Below are positions 5,783-7,137 of a stretch of 7,137 nt of DNA, piece by piece; position 1 is the first letter of the stretch; each line of letters starts with the position of its first letter. Made by a program: the position numbers and the translations under genes. The DNA is from Deltaproteobacteria bacterium (GTDB lineage: Bacteria; Desulfobacterota; Desulfarculia; Adiutricales; JAGVGV01): assembly GCA_020056895.1 (NCBI GenBank), contig JAGVGV010000365.1, forward strand, positions 1 through 7,137. The letters are read 5' to 3'. Below the pieces are notes generated by a model, which worked only from the letters and a program-made list of their open reading frames with translations, was not told where the DNA came from and ran no database searches.

Positions 5783-6324
5783 GCGTTTTCCTCCCCCCCG
5801 GCGCCATGGGACCGGTGGATCCGGTCCAACACGCCGTTAATGAAGGCGCCGGATTCATCAGTGCCGAAATGCTTGCCCAGGTCAATGGCTTCGTTGATGC
5901 TCACTTTGGGCGGAATGTCGTCCCGGTACAGCATTTCAAAAAGGGCCAGGCGCATCACGTTCCGGTCCACGCGGCTCATCCGGTCCAGCCGCCAATGTTC
6001 GCTGGCTTCGGTCAAGACCCGGTCCAGTTCCTTCTGGTGCTGGACCACGCCGAAAAACAGATCCCGCACAAAGGGCAGCACCTGGTCGTATTCCTCCCAG
6101 GTACATTCCAGCACGTTTTCGTCTTCGGGCGGCTCCTCGGCCGGGGTTTCGTCGTCGGCTTCCTTTTCAGGCAACGTGACCGGCGGAGCGAAATGATCGC
6201 AGAAAAGCTGAAAGGCTTCTTCGCCGGTCAGCTTTTCGCCCGCGTCGTAGAGGAAAAGAGCCCTAAGGGCGATCTCCCGGCCCCGCCGCCGGATTCCGGT
6301 TCGGGGTTCACCGTTCCTGGACAA
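5779..6324 (-). CDS. nusB: Transcription antitermination factor NusB
   Basis: A 181-residue RNA-binding factor that, with NusE (S10), recognises boxA in rRNA leaders and supports processive antitermination. The Arg-rich opening RRRGREIALRALFLYD and the C-terminal VSINEAIDLGKHFGTDESG then FINGVLDRI are diagnostic. It is longer than the roughly 140-residue norm because of an acidic insertion at about residues 50-80, with at least 11 Asp/Glu between 53 and 73. Initiation appears to be TTG at 6324, overlapping the end of ribH by 17 nt. No in-frame ATG or GTG lies between it and the conserved RRRGRE. The Shine-Dalgarno is poor (AAGGG about 13 nt away), so expression may depend on coupling to ribH translation. 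The stop overlaps the lptE start by 4 nt. Confidence 0.95.
   Translation of the reverse strand: MSRNGEPRTGIRRRGREIALRALFLYDAGEKLTGEEAFQLFCDHFAPPVTLPEKEADDETPAEEPPEDENVLECTWEEYDQVLPFVRDLFFGVVQHQKELDRVLTEASEHWRLDRMSRVDRNVMRLALFEMLYRDDIPPKVSINEAIDLGKHFGTDESGAFINGVLDRIHRSHGAGGEENA
5789..5794 (-). promoter_or_regulatory. Ribosome-binding site deciding the lptE TTG start
   Basis: On the minus strand GGAGGA lies 6 nt before TTG at 5782, inside the final codons of nusB. It is the best Shine-Dalgarno sequence near either possible lptE start and supports coupled initiation at the TTGA overlap. Confidence 0.7.
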
Positions 6325-6796
6325 TGTCGTCTTTCATCCCTTTGAGCAAATTGACCATTTCCATAGCGGCCAGGGCGGCGTCCACGCCTTTGTTGCCCGC
6401 CTTGGCGCCGGCCCGTTCGATGGCCTGTTCAATAGTGTCCGTTGTCAAAACGCCGAAGCTCAAGGGCACCCCGGTTTGAAGGCCCACGTGGGCCACGCCT
6501 TTGCTCACTTCAGCGGCCACATAGTCGAAATGAGGCGTGGAGCCGCGGATTACGGCCCCCAGGCAGATCACGGCGTCGTATTTGTGAGTTTGGGCGGCCT
6601 GTTGGGCGGCCAGGGGAACCTCAAACGCGCCCGGAACCCGTACGATCGTGATGTCGTTCTCGTCGGCGCCATGCCGGACCAGGGCGTCCAGAGCGCCCTG
6701 GAGCAGCTTTTCGGTGATGAAATCATTGAAGCGGGTCACCACGATGGCGTACCGGTGGCCTTGGGCGTTCAGGAAACCTTCGATGACTTTGGGCAT
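6308..6796 (-). CDS. ribH: 6,7-dimethyl-8-ribityllumazine synthase
   Basis: A 162-residue enzyme that condenses 5-amino-6-ribitylamino-uracil with 3,4-dihydroxy-2-butanone 4-phosphate, the penultimate step of riboflavin synthesis. It usually assembles as pentamers or a 60-mer shell. Visible motifs are RFNDFITEKLLQGA, VPGAFEVP (residues 54-61), LGAVIRGSTPHFDYVA with the conserved His89, and SFGVLTTDTIEQAIERAG with Arg128 at the phosphate-binding position, then KAGNKG. Length is typical. The ATG at 6796 has GGGAG ten nt upstream, and this ribosome-binding site overlaps the stop codon of the preceding GTP cyclohydrolase gene. The neighbouring rib gene confirms the pathway. No FMN riboswitch lies in the window; if one exists it would be upstream of the first rib gene. 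Confidence 0.97.
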   Translation of the reverse strand: MPKVIEGFLNAQGHRYAIVVTRFNDFITEKLLQGALDALVRHGADENDITIVRVPGAFEVPLAAQQAAQTHKYDAVICLGAVIRGSTPHFDYVAAEVSKGVAHVGLQTGVPLSFGVLTTDTIEQAIERAGAKAGNKGVDAALAAMEMVNLLKGMKDDIVQER

Positions 6797-6810
6797 GGCC
6801 GGGGTTCTCC

Positions 6811-7137
6811 CTACAGCTCTTCATTCAAGTGCAAATGATGACCCATCTTGATGCACTTGGTCCGCATGTATTCGATGTTTTCGGGTTTGGGCGCGATTTC
6901 GATGGGCACCCGTTCCACCACGGTCAGTCCGTACCCTTCGAGCCCGATCATTTTCTTGGGGTTGTTGGTCATCAGCCGCATCCGCCGGACCCCCAGATCG
7001 GCCAGAATCTGGGCGCCAATGCCGTAATCCCTCAGATCGGCCGGAAACCCTAAAACCTCGTTGGCCTCCACCGTGTCGCATCCCTGGTCCTGAAGTTCGT
7101 AGGCCCTGAGCTTGTTGATGAGCCCAATGCCCCGGCC
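6811..7137 (-). CDS. ribBA: GTP cyclohydrolase II (RibA domain), C-terminal fragment
   Basis: The last 108 residues and the TAG stop of a gene entering from the right edge. It opens with GRGIGLINKLRAYELQDQG, continues DTVEANEVLGFPADLRDYGIGAQIL, then RMRLMTNNPKKMIGLEGYGL and VERVPIEI, and ends KMGHHLHLNEEL. These are the C-terminal motifs of GTP cyclohydrolase II, which opens the guanine ring of GTP in the first committed step of riboflavin synthesis. In many bacteria with this operon order the gene is the bifunctional ribBA, with an N-terminal 3,4-dihydroxy-2-butanone 4-phosphate synthase domain. That domain and the zinc-binding cysteines would lie outside the window, so ribA alone cannot be excluded. 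Thirteen nt separate its stop from the ribH ATG. Confidence 0.92.
   Translation of the reverse strand, partial: GRGIGLINKLRAYELQDQGCDTVEANEVLGFPADLRDYGIGAQILADLGVRRMRLMTNNPKKMIGLEGYGLTVVERVPIEIAPKPENIEYMRTKCIKMGHHLHLNEEL

Noticed and set aside
1..7137. Search for CRISPR repeats, insertion sequences, tRNA/rRNA genes, attachment sites or a defence/toxin cassette
   Set aside because: No direct-repeat array, transposase, terminal inverted repeat or structured RNA gene is visible, and nearly all of the window is accounted for by housekeeping genes.

Overview
The window looks like an ordinary chromosomal stretch from a GC-rich, diderm (LPS-exporting) bacterium. The presence of lptE, the protein sequences, and the order riboflavin genes - nusB - lptE - holA - rpsT - murJ suggest a Desulfobacterota/deltaproteobacterial-type genome. 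The taxonomy is inference; no species marker is present. All genes except rpsT lie on the minus strand.

Layout, read in the minus-strand direction of transcription from the right edge. First comes a tight cluster: the C-terminal end of GTP cyclohydrolase II (ribA or ribBA, cut by the window), lumazine synthase (ribH), transcription factor NusB, LPS-assembly lipoprotein LptE and DNA polymerase III subunit delta (HolA). Junctions are a 13-nt gap, then overlaps of 17, 4 and 1 nt, so these genes are almost certainly co-transcribed and partly translationally coupled. Ribosomal protein S20 (rpsT) lies on the plus strand, tail-to-tail with holA and overlapping it by 29 nt. Its own promoter and hairpin-bearing leader face away from murJ. 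The lipid II flippase murJ follows on the minus strand. Next is a 543-residue tetratricopeptide-repeat protein of unknown function with a good candidate promoter, and at the left edge the first 47 codons of a probable MFS transporter.

Functionally the genes are housekeeping: riboflavin synthesis, transcription antitermination/rRNA synthesis, outer-membrane LPS assembly, replication clamp loading, the 30S ribosome and peptidoglycan precursor export. I see no mobile element, CRISPR array, defence system, tRNA or rRNA.

The most notable signals are architectural. A strong rpsT terminator is embedded, antisense, in the holA coding sequence, and its two G-U pairs would be lost in the holA-strand RNA. 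Three of seven complete genes (rpsT, lptE, nusB) appear to start with UUG. The TPR protein has an exact 34-residue phase broken once by an 80-residue segment, and its promoter is overlapped by three regularly spaced GTAC-centred sites. I found no convincing novel system.
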